Shown here piece by piece: positions 29,507 through 38,663 of a stretch of 64,000 nucleotides of DNA. The notes under the pieces are model-generated. The model was given only the letters and a program-made list of their open reading frames with translations. It searched no databases and had not been told where the DNA came from. Source of the stretch: Croceivirga sp. (lineage in GTDB: Bacteria; Bacteroidota; Bacteroidia; Flavobacteriales; Flavobacteriaceae). The first letter of the stretch is position 1, and each line of letters starts with the position of its first letter. The stretch lies in NCBI GenBank assembly GCA_028284285.1, contig JANQSA010000002.1, positions 35,086 through 99,085 on the forward strand, given 5' to 3'. Made by a program: the position numbers and the translations under genes.

Positions 29507-30127
29507 TTAATTTGCCTTGATGGAACGCTCAAATGGTACACGATTCACAATACTTCTCCCCAGGGTGACTTCGTCCGCATATTCCAATTCATCCCCCACA
29601 GCGATTCCTCTGGCAATGGTCGAAGTTTTCACTTCCAATCCTTCCAACTGTTTGTAAATATAGAAATTGGTGGTATCTCCTTCCATGGTAGAACTCAAAG
29701 CAAAGATCAATTCCCGGACTTCCCCTGCCCTTACTTTTTCTATCAGTTGGGCGATCTTCAGATCCTGGGGACCTATGCCTTCCATGGGGGAAATCTTTCC
29801 TCCCAGTACATGGTACAGCCCCTGAAATTGCGCCGTGTTCTCAATTGCCATTACATCCCGGACATCTTCCACTACACAAATAATACTGCGATCACGCTTG
29901 GGATTAGCACAAATTTCACAGATTTCCGTATCCGAGATATTAAAGCAACTTCTGCAGAAATTCACTTCTTCCCGAAGCTTAGACAGGGCAGCCGACAATT
30001 GCTGCGTACGCTCCTTTGGCTGTTTTAGCAAATGAAGCACCAGGCGCAGAGCCGTCCGTTTGCCAATACCAGGTAATTGAGCCATTTCGTAGACCGCATT
30101 TTCCAAAAGTTTTGAGGAAAATTCCAT
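29507..30127 (-). CDS. recR: Recombination protein RecR
   Basis: 206 residues from ATG 30127 ([15 protein letters not shown]); an ATG two codons upstream is equally readable. Helix-hairpin-helix [12 protein letters not shown] (near residue 18), C4 zinc finger with [16 protein letters not shown] (near residue 57-72) and a TOPRIM domain with [12 protein letters not shown]. Works with RecF/RecO in gap repair. Confidence 0.97.
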   Translation of the reverse strand: MEFSSKLLENAVYEMAQLPGIGKRTALRLVLHLLKQPKERTQQLSAALSKLREEVNFCRSCFNISDTEICEICANPKRDRSIICVVEDVRDVMAIENTAQFQGLYHVLGGKISPMEGIGPQDLKIAQLIEKVRAGEVRELIFALSSTMEGDTTNFYIYKQLEGLEVKTSTIARGIAVGDELEYADEVTLGRSIVNRVPFERSIKAN

Positions 30128-30202
30128 AGTCAAATTCTTTGAGCAAAATTACAACTAATCTTCTGGAATTAGATTTCGTATTTTGCAACGCAAATCCAAC
30201 GT

Positions 30203-31672
30203 ATGACTGCCTTACAAATCCTGTTGCTTATAGGCGCCTATTTTATACTCCTTTTGTTCATTTCCTACTTTACTGGTAAAAACGATTCCAATGCCGACTT
30301 TTTTAAAGCTGGTAAGCAATCCCCCTGGTATCTGGTAGCCTTTGGAATGATAGGAGCATCCCTTTCGGGAGTAACCTTTATTTCCGTTCCCGGGTGGGTA
30401 GAAGCCTCCCAGTTTAGCTACTTGCAAGTGGTTTTGGGGTATCTGTTCGGCTATTTTGTGGTGGCGTTTTTGTTATTGCCTATTTATTATCGTCTGAACC
30501 TTACCTCCATTTACGAGTATTTGAAGGAACGTTTTGGCCCCGTAAGCCATAAAACGGGGGCGTTTTTCTTCTTCATATCCCGGGTATTAGGTGCGGCATT
30601 CCGGCTGTTTCTTGTTGCTATTGTTTTACAACAATTTGTTTTTGACGATTTCGGAATTCCCTTTGAAATTACTGTGATTATTTCTATTCTGTTGATTTGG
30701 GTATACACGAATAAAGGAGGTATAAAAACCATTGTATGGACCGATACCTTGCAGACCACTTTTATGGTTCTGGCGGTAATTCTTTCCATTGTATTTATAA
30801 ATAGAGAATTGGGATGGACTTTTGAAGAATTCATCGCTTCTCCAGAACTTAAAAACTATAATAAATTCCTCTTCACGGAAGACATTCTGGCCCGTAATCA
30901 CTTTCTTAAATCCTTTGTAGGTGGAATGTTTGTAACTATTTGTATGACAGGACTCGATCAGGATATGATGCAAAAGAACCTCACTTGTAAAAATCTGAAG
31001 GACGCACAAAAAAATATGATCTCCTTTAGTATTGTACTGGTAGGCGTTACCTTTCTGTTTATGCTTTTAGGGGCCTTATTATTTATTTATGCCGATAGGA
31101 ACGCCATTGCCGTGCCTTTAATGGATGGTACACCGAAGACGGATTTGCTCTTTCCGGAAATCGCCCTGAACAGTGGATTGGGGCTTACGCTATCCATTAC
31201 CTTTATGTTAGGATTGATCGCTGCGGCCTACAGTAGCGCAGACAGTGCATTAACCTCACTAACCACTTCGTTTTGCATAGATTTCCTGAACCTGGAAAAT
31301 AAAACGGATGCCCAACAGAAACGTATTCGAAAGCAAACCCATATCTGGATGAGTATAGCCCTGGTTGTGGTGATCATCACTTTCAAATATATCCTCAGCA
31401 GTAATGTGATCGATAGTTTGTTAACCGTAGCCGGCTATACCTATGGGCCTTTACTGGGCCTTTTTGCATTTGGGATTTTCACAAAACATGCCATTAAGGA
31501 CCGATATGTCTGGGTGGTTGCAGTGGTCGCTGTGGTGATCATTACTATTTTGGGCAATATTGAGCCCGAATACCTGGGCGGTTATGTGCTGGGCTATGAA
31601 CTTTTGCCTTTAAACGGCATTTTGACCTTTTTTGGGTTGTGGCTTATTAGACGTAGAAGGTCAAATAGCTGA
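30203..31672 (+). CDS. Sodium:solute symporter (SSS family)
   Basis: 489 residues, about 13 membrane segments. Family motifs: [18 protein letters not shown] early, and the sodium-site region [17 protein letters not shown] near residue 345. Substrate not determinable; flavobacterial members near recR are conserved but uncharacterised. Divergent from recR across about 75 bp. Confidence 0.92.
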   Translation: MTALQILLLIGAYFILLLFISYFTGKNDSNADFFKAGKQSPWYLVAFGMIGASLSGVTFISVPGWVEASQFSYLQVVLGYLFGYFVVAFLLLPIYYRLNLTSIYEYLKERFGPVSHKTGAFFFFISRVLGAAFRLFLVAIVLQQFVFDDFGIPFEITVIISILLIWVYTNKGGIKTIVWTDTLQTTFMVLAVILSIVFINRELGWTFEEFIASPELKNYNKFLFTEDILARNHFLKSFVGGMFVTICMTGLDQDMMQKNLTCKNLKDAQKNMISFSIVLVGVTFLFMLLGALLFIYADRNAIAVPLMDGTPKTDLLFPEIALNSGLGLTLSITFMLGLIAAAYSSADSALTSLTTSFCIDFLNLENKTDAQQKRIRKQTHIWMSIALVVVIITFKYILSSNVIDSLLTVAGYTYGPLLGLFAFGIFTKHAIKDRYVWVVAVVAVVIITILGNIEPEYLGGYVLGYELLPLNGILTFFGLWLIRRRRSNS

Positions 31673-31727
31673 TATGTTCCAAATCCATTACTAATGATGG
31701 GTATCTGGTTTGCACGGCAGCCTCTTA

Positions 31728-32087
31728 CTAGTATAGCCCGGTTGCCAACAATACTAACGTACAAGCCTCTTCAACCACAACACCCTCTTGCCGAAGCAGT
31801 TGGTAAAACTCAGGATTCTCAGTACCCGGGTTAAAAATTACTTTTTCCGGTTGCAATTCAAGAATAGTTTTATAGTATTGTTTTTGCCGTTCAGGGTTTA
31901 AATACAACGTTACAACATCAATATTTGGTAATTCACCTAAATTGGTAGTAACTTGCACATCGCCAACTAACCCAGCTTTCAACCCAAAAGCATAGGTTGC
32001 CTGTTTGTTATTTCGGAGGCGTTTTATGGCCAGATTGCTGTATCGGTCTGGTTTTAAGGAAGCCCCAAATACAAGGGTAGTTTTCAT
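31728..32087 (-). CDS. CoA-binding domain protein (YccU-like)
   Basis: 119 residues, one succinyl-CoA-ligase-like CoA-binding Rossmann domain: MKTTLVFGASLKPDRYSNLA start with the glycine loop, then DVVTLYLNP and VIFNPGTENPEF. Function unknown. Monocistronic. Confidence 0.85.
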   Translation of the reverse strand: MKTTLVFGASLKPDRYSNLAIKRLRNNKQATYAFGLKAGLVGDVQVTTNLGELPNIDVVTLYLNPERQKQYYKTILELQPEKVIFNPGTENPEFYQLLRQEGVVVEEACTLVLLATGLY

Positions 32088-32229
32088 GGCACAAAGGGTA
32101 TGTTAAACTATCGCAAAAGTCGTAACAACTTAAAAAAAATTACGTCTATTAGAGAACAAGACAGCTTTATTCATTGGTAAGACTGTATTTTTTATAGTTA
32201 ATGGTTAGTGTTTAGTATAGCTTATCAAT

Positions 32230-32268
32230 GTAAAACCCTGACAGCGCTTGCTCGTCAGGGTTTCTTTT
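32230..32268 (+). terminator. Rho-independent terminator with no obvious upstream gene
   Basis: AAACCCTGAC pairs with GTCAGGGTTT around GCGCTTGCTC, followed by CTTTTTT on the + strand. No + strand gene is found in the 140 bp before it. Confidence 0.75.
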
Positions 32269-32362
32269 TTCCGTAGGGATCCCTACTAAAATGTTAAAAA
32301 ACAACATTGCTGTAACATGGTAGTAAAACTACCGTCTAGTGAATAACATTGATCAATCAAAA

Positions 32363-32473
32363 ATGAACGAGCATGAAAAAATAGTACTCCAATATATTGG
32401 GCTACTGCACATGGTATTTTTTGTCCTGGTGCACCATGCTCCGAAACCAGAAACTAATATGGATATTCTTTGA
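32363..32473 (+). CDS. Possible 36-residue hydrophobic small protein
   Basis: ATG 32363 opens a 36-codon frame (MNEHEKIVLQYIGLLHMVFF start, hydrophobic middle, two histidines then PKPE). It lies between two + strand terminators, so it would be the only coding candidate of that transcript. Not recognised and not verified; could equally be a ncRNA region. Confidence 0.25.
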   Translation: MNEHEKIVLQYIGLLHMVFFVLVHHAPKPETNMDIL

Positions 32474-32531
32474 TAAGCCTGAACCACTTGGTTGAATATT
32501 GGTTGGTTAGTTCTTACCAGGTGGTCACCAG

Positions 32532-32567
32532 CCCTGGCTTTTGATTCGTTGAAAGGCCAGGGCTTTC
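32532..32567 (+). terminator. Rho-independent terminator beside fabH
   Basis: AGCCCTGGC pairs with GCCAGGGCT, followed by TTCTTT on the + strand. It is not flanked by a T-run in the - direction, so it ends a + strand transcript from the 32270-32530 interval. Confidence 0.7.
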
Positions 32568-32574
32568 TTTACGC

Positions 32575-33582
32575 CTACCATCGGATAATAACACTACCCC
32601 AGGTGAAACCGCTCCCAAAAGCAGCCAGTACCACCAGGTCCCCATCTTTGACCTTGCCCTTTTCCCAGGCCTCGGTTAGCGCGATAGGAATAGATGCGGC
32701 CGTGGTATTCCCATAATGTGTAATGTTGTTATACACCTGGTCATCCCTAAGGCCAAACTTCTTTTGTACAAATTGCGAGATCCTCAGATTCGCCTGGTGG
32801 GGTATCAACAGATCAATATCGGAAGCCTGAAGTCCGTTTTTCTGGAGTCCTTCAAGTATTACCTCACTAAACCGAACCACCGCATTTTTAAATACAAACT
32901 GCCCATTCATATACGGATAATAGGATTCGTCATTAGGATCATTATCCTTCAGAATATCCGTAACCCAACGCTTGCCCATTCCCGGGGCAGTAACGGCCAG
33001 CTCTTCGGCATACTGTCCTTCAGAATGTAGGTGTGAGGATAAAATCCCCCTGGAGGTATCGTCTTCCCTACTCACTACAGCTGCTCCTGCGCCATCCCCA
33101 AAAATCACAGAAACTGCACGACCTCTGGTTGTCATGTCCAACCCCCGGGAATGGACTTCGGAACCTATGACCAGGATGTTGTTATACATACCACTCTTTA
33201 CATACTGGTCTGCTACGGAAAGGCCATATACAAAGCCAGAGCATTGATTCCGAACATCTAAAGCACCTACTGTTTTTATCTCCAAATCGCGTTGCACCAA
33301 AACCCCAGGCCCTGGGAAATAATAATCCGGACTAAGGGTAGCGAAGATGATGAAATCAATATCTTCCTTATCAATTCCGGCACGCTCAATGGCAATTTCG
33401 GCTGCCTTAACACCCATTGAGGTAGTACTGTCCGCTTCCGAATTCACATGCCGTCGTTCTTTTATTCCTGTTCGTTCCTGTATCCAGGCGTCACTGGTAT
33501 CCATTACTTTAGAAAGATCGTCGTTGGTCACCACATGATCCGGTACATAGTACCCTAATCCGGTTATCTTCGAGTTATACAT
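32575..33582 (-). CDS. fabH: 3-oxoacyl-ACP synthase III (KAS III)
   Basis: 335 residues from ATG 33582 (MYNSKITGLGYYVPDHVVTN); the upstream ATG at 33600 adds MLKQRS only. Catalytic triad: Cys in VRNQCSGFVYG (near residue 113), His in LLIPHQANLRI (near residue 260) and Asn in YGNTTAASIPI. Starts fatty acid synthesis from acyl-CoA and malonyl-ACP. Here it stands alone, away from plsX and rpmF, so it may be a second or specialised KAS III. Confidence 0.92.
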   Translation of the reverse strand: MYNSKITGLGYYVPDHVVTNDDLSKVMDTSDAWIQERTGIKERRHVNSEADSTTSMGVKAAEIAIERAGIDKEDIDFIIFATLSPDYYFPGPGVLVQRDLEIKTVGALDVRNQCSGFVYGLSVADQYVKSGMYNNILVIGSEVHSRGLDMTTRGRAVSVIFGDGAGAAVVSREDDTSRGILSSHLHSEGQYAEELAVTAPGMGKRWVTDILKDNDPNDESYYPYMNGQFVFKNAVVRFSEVILEGLQKNGLQASDIDLLIPHQANLRISQFVQKKFGLRDDQVYNNITHYGNTTAASIPIALTEAWEKGKVKDGDLVVLAAFGSGFTWGSVIIRW

Positions 33583-33808
33583 ACTTCTTTGTTTTAGCAC
33601 TAACTATCGCCAAAAGGATGGTTAGCATCAAAAGGTAAATTAACCAATAATATTTACAGATCTATTAAAAAAGAAAAAAACAATTATCATATCATCAACA
33701 TTTGACGATTCCTCCTACAGTTATCTACCGATTATAAGAACAAAAAACAAATGATTTATTGTATTTTTAGAAAATGATCGGCACCATTCAAATCCTAAAT
33801 AAAAACTC

Positions 33809-36259
33809 ATGAAAAAAATTGGATTAGCTTGCTTTTTATTGGTGAGTATGCTTTGTTTTTCGCAAGAAAAATTGAATTATCAAAAACCCTCAGAAGAGAT
33901 TTTAGAACTGGTCGATGTTCCCTTGGCACCTTCTGTTTTAATTACAGATGATGGGGAATATATGGTTTTGCTTTACCGGGATTCTTATAAGAGCATTGCA
34001 GAACTGTCAGAAGCGGAACTACGCCTGGCGGGTTTGCGCATAAATCCCAAAACCAACATTGGCAGCCGTACCAACTATTACAATAATATTAAAGTAAAGA
34101 AAATTGGGGCCAAGGAAGCCATTCAGGTCAGCGATATGCCCGATAATCCAAGACTGGCAAACTTTAATTGGTCTCCCGACCAATCCATGATTGCCGCTAC
34201 CAATACCACTAAGGATGGTGTTGAAGTTTGGGTTCTTGATTTAAAGAAAGCACAGTTAACCAAATTGACCGAAGCCGGGGTTAATGCCAATATGAGAGAT
34301 GTTATCAATTGGTTTAAGGATGGAAAATCCATGCTCGTTAAAATGCTACCCAGCGATAGGGAAGAACTTATTAATGTTGCGGAAGCCGTTCCGGCAGGAC
34401 CCACCATATCCTCTAACGACGGTAAAAAAGCGCAAAACAGAACCTACCAGGATTTGTTGAAAAACCCAAATGACGAGTTCAACTTTGAGCAACTGGCACG
34501 GTCTTCTTTATACAAGGTAAATCTTGACGGTTCCAAAACAAAATGGAAAGAAGCTGCCATGTATAGCAGTATCAGCTTTTCACCGGATGGGAAGTATGTT
34601 ATGGTAACCAAGGTGGAGAAACCTTTTTCTTATTTAGTGCCCTATTACCGTTTTCCTTCAAACACAACGATCTACAATGCTGATGGCAGTTTATTATCTG
34701 AACTATTAGAAGTTCCTCTGATCGAAGATTTACCCAAAGGATTCATGGCGGTCCGAATGGGAATGCGTTCACTTTCCTGGAGAAATGACCAACCCAGCAC
34801 TGTGATTTATGTCCAGGCTCTTGATGAAGGTGATCCGGAAAAACAAGTGGAGTACAGGGATGAAGTATTTCAGCTAAAAGCGCCTTTCAATACAAAAGGG
34901 GAAAGCTTACTCAAATTGAAGAACAGGTACTATCAAATCCTATGGGGAAATGAAAATACAGCCATTGCATATGATTACTGGTGGAACAATAGAAACCTGA
35001 AAGGCTATCTTTTTGATCCTTCCAAGCCCTCCGGTACACCAAAAATCATTGAGGATAGAAATTACCAGGATGTGTATAGCGATCCCGGAAGTTTTGTAAC
35101 CAAAAGAAGCACGCTGGGTACGGATGTGTTGGCCCTGGATGGCACCAATGCTTTTTTAATGGGAGAGGGATTCACCCAGGAGGGACAGTTTCCATTTGTG
35201 GATAAAATGGACTTAACCCGCTTAAGCAAGAACAGATTGTATACTTCTAAACTAGAAGGCAAAAAAGAAGATCTTATCAATTACGACGTAAAAAAAGATG
35301 AGCTTTTGGTCCGTATAGAATCGTCAAGCGAATATCCTAACTACTATCACAGGAACCTGGTCAAAAAAGGGAAAACTGTTCAGCTCACAGATTTTGAAAA
35401 CCCGTTTAAAAGTATACAGAACGTACACAAGGAAGTGATTACGTATCAACGGGAGGATGGTCTGGAATTAAGTGGTACATTATACTTACCTGTAGGATAT
35501 GACAAAGCTTCAAAAGAAAAGATGCCAATGATCCTGTGGGCTTACCCCAGGGAATTTAAAGACAAGAACAGTGCATCACAGAATACCCAAAATCCCAATG
35601 AGTTTACATATCCGTATTGGGGATCGCCTATTTATTGGGTTGCCAAAGGCTATGTAGTTTTAGATGATGCCGCTTTTCCCATTATTGGCGAAGGGGATGA
35701 AGAACCCAATGATACGTTTAGAACACAATTAGTGGCCAATGCTAAAGCGGCTATAGATGCAGTAGATGGATTAGGCTATATTGACAGAAACAGAGTGGCT
35801 GTGGGAGGGCATAGCTATGGCGCGTTCATGGTGGCCAATTTACTCTCACACTCCAACCTTTTTGCAGCCGGTATTGCCCGTAGTGGGGCGTATAACAGAA
35901 CCCTTACCCCATTTGGATTCCAAAGTGAAGAACGTAATTATTGGGAAGCCCCGGACGTGTACTACACCATGTCTCCTTTCATGCATTCGGACAAAATGAA
36001 GACCCCCTTATTATTAGTGCATGGAAAGGCCGACAACAATTCCGGCACCTATCCCATGCAAAGTGAACGCTATTTCAATGCCCTTAAAGGATTAGGTGCC
36101 ACGGTACGTCTGGTGATGTTGCCCAAGGAAAGCCATGGATACAGGGCCAAAGAAAGTATTCTGCATTTGCTTTGGGAGCAGGATCAGTGGCTTGAAAAAT
36201 ATGTAAAACAAAAAGAGGAGGTACCGGAACTTCCCAAGCCTACGGGAAAAGACAAATGA
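33809..36259 (+). CDS. Secreted S9-family prolyl oligopeptidase-type serine peptidase
   Basis: 816 residues with signal peptide (MKKIGLACFLLVSMLCFSQ). N-terminal beta-propeller region with WSPD/SFSPDGKYVM repeats, then the S9 catalytic domain: nucleophile GGHSYGAFMVAN near residue 669, Asp in LLVHGKADNNSG near residue 740, His in ESHGYRAKES near residue 780. The catalytic block resembles the S9D glutamyl endopeptidase group. Likely periplasmic. Monocistronic, ending at a stem-loop shared with aarF. Confidence 0.92.
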   Translation: MKKIGLACFLLVSMLCFSQEKLNYQKPSEEILELVDVPLAPSVLITDDGEYMVLLYRDSYKSIAELSEAELRLAGLRINPKTNIGSRTNYYNNIKVKKIGAKEAIQVSDMPDNPRLANFNWSPDQSMIAATNTTKDGVEVWVLDLKKAQLTKLTEAGVNANMRDVINWFKDGKSMLVKMLPSDREELINVAEAVPAGPTISSNDGKKAQNRTYQDLLKNPNDEFNFEQLARSSLYKVNLDGSKTKWKEAAMYSSISFSPDGKYVMVTKVEKPFSYLVPYYRFPSNTTIYNADGSLLSELLEVPLIEDLPKGFMAVRMGMRSLSWRNDQPSTVIYVQALDEGDPEKQVEYRDEVFQLKAPFNTKGESLLKLKNRYYQILWGNENTAIAYDYWWNNRNLKGYLFDPSKPSGTPKIIEDRNYQDVYSDPGSFVTKRSTLGTDVLALDGTNAFLMGEGFTQEGQFPFVDKMDLTRLSKNRLYTSKLEGKKEDLINYDVKKDELLVRIESSSEYPNYYHRNLVKKGKTVQLTDFENPFKSIQNVHKEVITYQREDGLELSGTLYLPVGYDKASKEKMPMILWAYPREFKDKNSASQNTQNPNEFTYPYWGSPIYWVAKGYVVLDDAAFPIIGEGDEEPNDTFRTQLVANAKAAIDAVDGLGYIDRNRVAVGGHSYGAFMVANLLSHSNLFAAGIARSGAYNRTLTPFGFQSEERNYWEAPDVYYTMSPFMHSDKMKTPLLLVHGKADNNSGTYPMQSERYFNALKGLGATVRLVMLPKESHGYRAKESILHLLWEQDQWLEKYVKQKEEVPELPKPTGKDK

Positions 36260-36263
36260 TTAT

Positions 36264-36300
36264 GAACCCGTCTTAAGTTCATGGGATTTAAGACAGGTTC
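36264..36300. terminator. Imperfect stem-loop between convergent S9 peptidase and aarF genes
   Basis: GAACC-C-GTCTTAA pairs with TTAAGAC-A-GGTTC around an 11-base loop. It lies exactly between two convergent stops, so it can serve both; the T-run is weak. Confidence 0.45.
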
Positions 36301-37610
36301 TATTTCAAATATTTTCTAAAATTATTCACCACCACCTTAGCCTTTAAGTCGTGCAGTAAATTGTAGAGGCCGAAAAATGTGCGATTCATGTAAAGAAAAT
36401 GCTTGGACCCCCGGTTACCATTCATCTTTCGGATTTGTTCGTCCTTTGAATACCGTTCACTCAGGTTGGCAATTTTAGCCCAAAATACCTCTGAACCGAA
36501 ATCAAACTCCTCCTGGTTAAAAGGTGAAGTGAACAGGGTAAGCATTTCCTTGAATAAGGCAGTAAAAAAGTCCAGTTCTTTTTGTGAATCCGTTGGTGTT
36601 AGTATTTCAAGTTCATAGAGCTTTTGCATAAAAAGCGCCTCATTGTTGATGTTTTCTTCCGATGCCAATTCAAAATAGGGCCTGTAGAACTCATCAGGAA
36701 TTTCTTTGATGCACCCGAAATCTATGGCGATCAATGTGTTTTCCTGGCTCACCAGAAAATTTCCGGGATGCGGATCGGCGTGCACTTTTTTAAGTCCGTG
36801 GATCTGATACATGTAAAAATCCCAAAGTGCCTGTCCCAACTTATGGCCTAGATCATCGGAAAAATCGGTCCTGGCAAACTCACTAAGGTGTTTTCCTTTC
36901 ATCCAATCCATGGTGATGATCCTTTCACTGGACAATTCGGGGTAGTACCTGGGAAATGTGATATTTGTGATCATTTCGCAGGCTTCGGTGATCTCCTGGC
37001 TTTGTTGCAGTTCCAGGATATAGTCCGTTTCTTCAACGAGCTTGTTTTCAACTTCCTTGAAATATTTATCAGAATCTTTTCCCTGGAGATTAAACATGCG
37101 AATAGCAATGGGTTTTACTATGGCAAGATCACTGCTAATGCTTTCTGCAACCCCCGGGTATTGAATTTTAACCGCCAATTCTTTTCCGTCTTTAGTGGCC
37201 TTGTGTACCTGTCCAATACTGGCCGCATTTATGGAATCTCGTTCAAAGGTGTCAAAAATAGCTTCCGGATATTGTCCCAGATACTTTTTAAAGGTCTTCC
37301 GTACAAGAGGTGCGGAAAGCGGTGGGACCGAGAACTGAGAGAGCGAGAATTTTTCCACATACGCCCGGGGCAACAGATTTTTTTCCATGCTCAACATTTG
37401 GGCCACTTTTAAAGCACTACCTTTAAGACTCTTCAATCCGTCATAAATGTCCGTAGCGTTATTCTCGTCCAGCTCTTCCCGGCTTACCTCAGCATTTACC
37501 AGTCGCTTTCCGTAGTATTTTACATAGTTCCCCCCTATTTTAACCCCGGTTTTCACCAATCGGCCGGCACGCTCAATTTTACCCGTGGGTATGCTATCCA
37601 GTGTTTTCAT
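36300..37610 (-). CDS. ABC1/AarF/UbiB atypical kinase family protein
   Basis: 436 residues. Signature KxGQ-like region (SLKGSALKVAQMLSME), invariant Lys in ELAVKIQYPGVAESISSDL, catalytic HADPHPGNFLV near residue 275 and IAIDFGCIKEI near 295. Family members support quinone biosynthesis or membrane lipid homeostasis. Six bases after the TetR gene, so co-transcribed. Confidence 0.92.
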   Translation of the reverse strand: MKTLDSIPTGKIERAGRLVKTGVKIGGNYVKYYGKRLVNAEVSREELDENNATDIYDGLKSLKGSALKVAQMLSMEKNLLPRAYVEKFSLSQFSVPPLSAPLVRKTFKKYLGQYPEAIFDTFERDSINAASIGQVHKATKDGKELAVKIQYPGVAESISSDLAIVKPIAIRMFNLQGKDSDKYFKEVENKLVEETDYILELQQSQEITEACEMITNITFPRYYPELSSERIITMDWMKGKHLSEFARTDFSDDLGHKLGQALWDFYMYQIHGLKKVHADPHPGNFLVSQENTLIAIDFGCIKEIPDEFYRPYFELASEENINNEALFMQKLYELEILTPTDSQKELDFFTALFKEMLTLFTSPFNQEEFDFGSEVFWAKIANLSERYSKDEQIRKMNGNRGSKHFLYMNRTFFGLYNLLHDLKAKVVVNNFRKYLK

Positions 37611-37616
37611 AGAAGG

Positions 37617-38276
37617 CTAAACAAAATGTTCTTTATACAGAAATTTTCCGAAATCGATAAGGCTCTCCAATGGAGTGTTATCAAAAACGTCAAAAATGGT
37701 GGTAACGGATTTCTCTATGGCCAGATCAGTCTTCTCAAAACCAGCGGAGGAATCATCCATCCAAAAACGAAGCAAGAACAAAAATTGCGCCCAGGCCCCT
37801 TCAGAGAATATACGAGGACTCCTCTTTGTGATGCGCAAATTTTTATCTGCGTTGGCTTCATCTATAAGTTCTGTTGCAAAATCTTTAATGTGAGAACGCA
37901 AATCTTTCAAATCCGAGAGCTTTTCCAACATTTTTCGATTTTCTTCCAGCGAAAAAAGCACGTAGCTGCGATTAAGCGTTGCTATTTCAAAAAATGTATA
38001 GAAAAAGGTGAGCATTTTGTCCTTATTCGAAAAGGTTGTGTACTCTTCATTTTTTGAAATGAGATTCATGGTATTTTGGAAAAACTTGGTCCAGATCGCC
38101 CTACGAAGGGCATCAAAGGATCCAAAAAAAGAATAAAACTCTTCCTCCTTTAACTTGTGCTGTTTACAAAATTTGTACACAGACTGGGGAAACCTTTCAT
38201 GTTCCAAAACAGTCTCCATGTAAGCGGTAATGATTTTGTCATCTGTAATTTTTGCGGATGAAGTTTTAGTAGCCAT
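37617..38276 (-). CDS. TetR-type transcriptional regulator, C-terminal variant
   Basis: 219 residues from ATG 38276 (MATKTSSAKITDDKIITAYM); an ATG two codons upstream exists. TetR helix-turn-helix near residues 25-50 (FPQSVYKFCKQHKLKEEEFYSFFGS) with a helical ligand-binding C-terminus. Operon partner of the AarF-type kinase. Its own upstream region holds a 14-bp palindrome that may be the operator. Confidence 0.82.
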   Translation of the reverse strand: MATKTSSAKITDDKIITAYMETVLEHERFPQSVYKFCKQHKLKEEEFYSFFGSFDALRRAIWTKFFQNTMNLISKNEEYTTFSNKDKMLTFFYTFFEIATLNRSYVLFSLEENRKMLEKLSDLKDLRSHIKDFATELIDEANADKNLRITKRSPRIFSEGAWAQFLFLLRFWMDDSSAGFEKTDLAIEKSVTTIFDVFDNTPLESLIDFGKFLYKEHFV

Positions 38277-38355
38277 ATTCATTTTTTGTTAAAGCAAAAA
38301 TAATATTTTCTAAACAGTATTGTTGTTAAAAAGGATATAATCCCTTTGAAAAAGC

Positions 38356-38387
38356 GAAAACGCGCCTTCGAGGGAAAACGCGTTTTC
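38356..38387. promoter_or_regulatory. GAAAACGCG repeat with perfect 14-bp palindrome (candidate TetR operator)
   Basis: GAAAACGCG occurs at 38356 and again 18 bp later at 38374, where it completes the perfect palindrome GAAAACGCGTTTTC (38374-38387). It lies 80-110 bp upstream of tetR, in a suitable place for autoregulation. Binding is inferred. Confidence 0.4.
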
Positions 38388-38559
38388 AAACAACCTAACC
38401 AATAAATAAACAAACTTGTTGTAGTGTATACTTTTTCATAGCAATCATTTACCACAACGGTACAAACTTAATAAATGTTTAATCATTCAACTATTAACTT
38501 AAACATAAAAAGTGTTAAATTTTCAAACCACACTTTTTACATAGTACAGGTATGTCAGT

Positions 38560-38588
38560 TTGTCACATTTCTCAGATTGGTACTTTTT
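38560..38588 (+). promoter_or_regulatory. htpG promoter with upstream TGTCA direct repeat
   Basis: TTG, 18 bases, TACTTTTT fits the Bacteroidota consensus with one mismatch in the -7 box. The same stretch reads TTGG-TACTTTTTTT-GA, similar to a sigma-54 GG-N10-GC core. Two TGTCA copies 8 bp apart start at 38553. Suggests heat-shock control. Confidence 0.45.
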
Positions 38589-38663
38589 TTGAATTGCTGG
38601 GAGAAATGATCAGGAATATTGGTCGTTTTAATTCTTAAGAACAAACAGTAAAAGCAATACAAC

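Larger units (their letters stand above)
32088..32574. other. Intergenic region with two terminators and no known gene
   Basis: 487 bp between the CoA-binding gene and fabH, both on the - strand. It holds two + strand terminator-like hairpins (32230-32268 and 32532-32567) and one possible 36-codon ORF between them. Nothing resembles tRNA or a known ncRNA. The arrangement suggests one or two short + strand transcripts. Confidence 0.5.
38283..38663. other. Divergent regulatory region tetR-aarF / htpG
   Basis: 381 bp of AT-rich DNA. It contains a TATTTTTG -7 box for tetR (38295-38302, - strand), a GAAAACGCG palindrome pair (38356-38387), a TGTCA direct repeat (38553-38565) and the htpG promoter (38560-38588). 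No coding potential seen. Confidence 0.6.

Noticed and set aside
32088..32574. tRNA or known small RNA in the gap before fabH
   Set aside because: No cloverleaf, CCA end or recognised RNA family motif; only terminators and one short frame.
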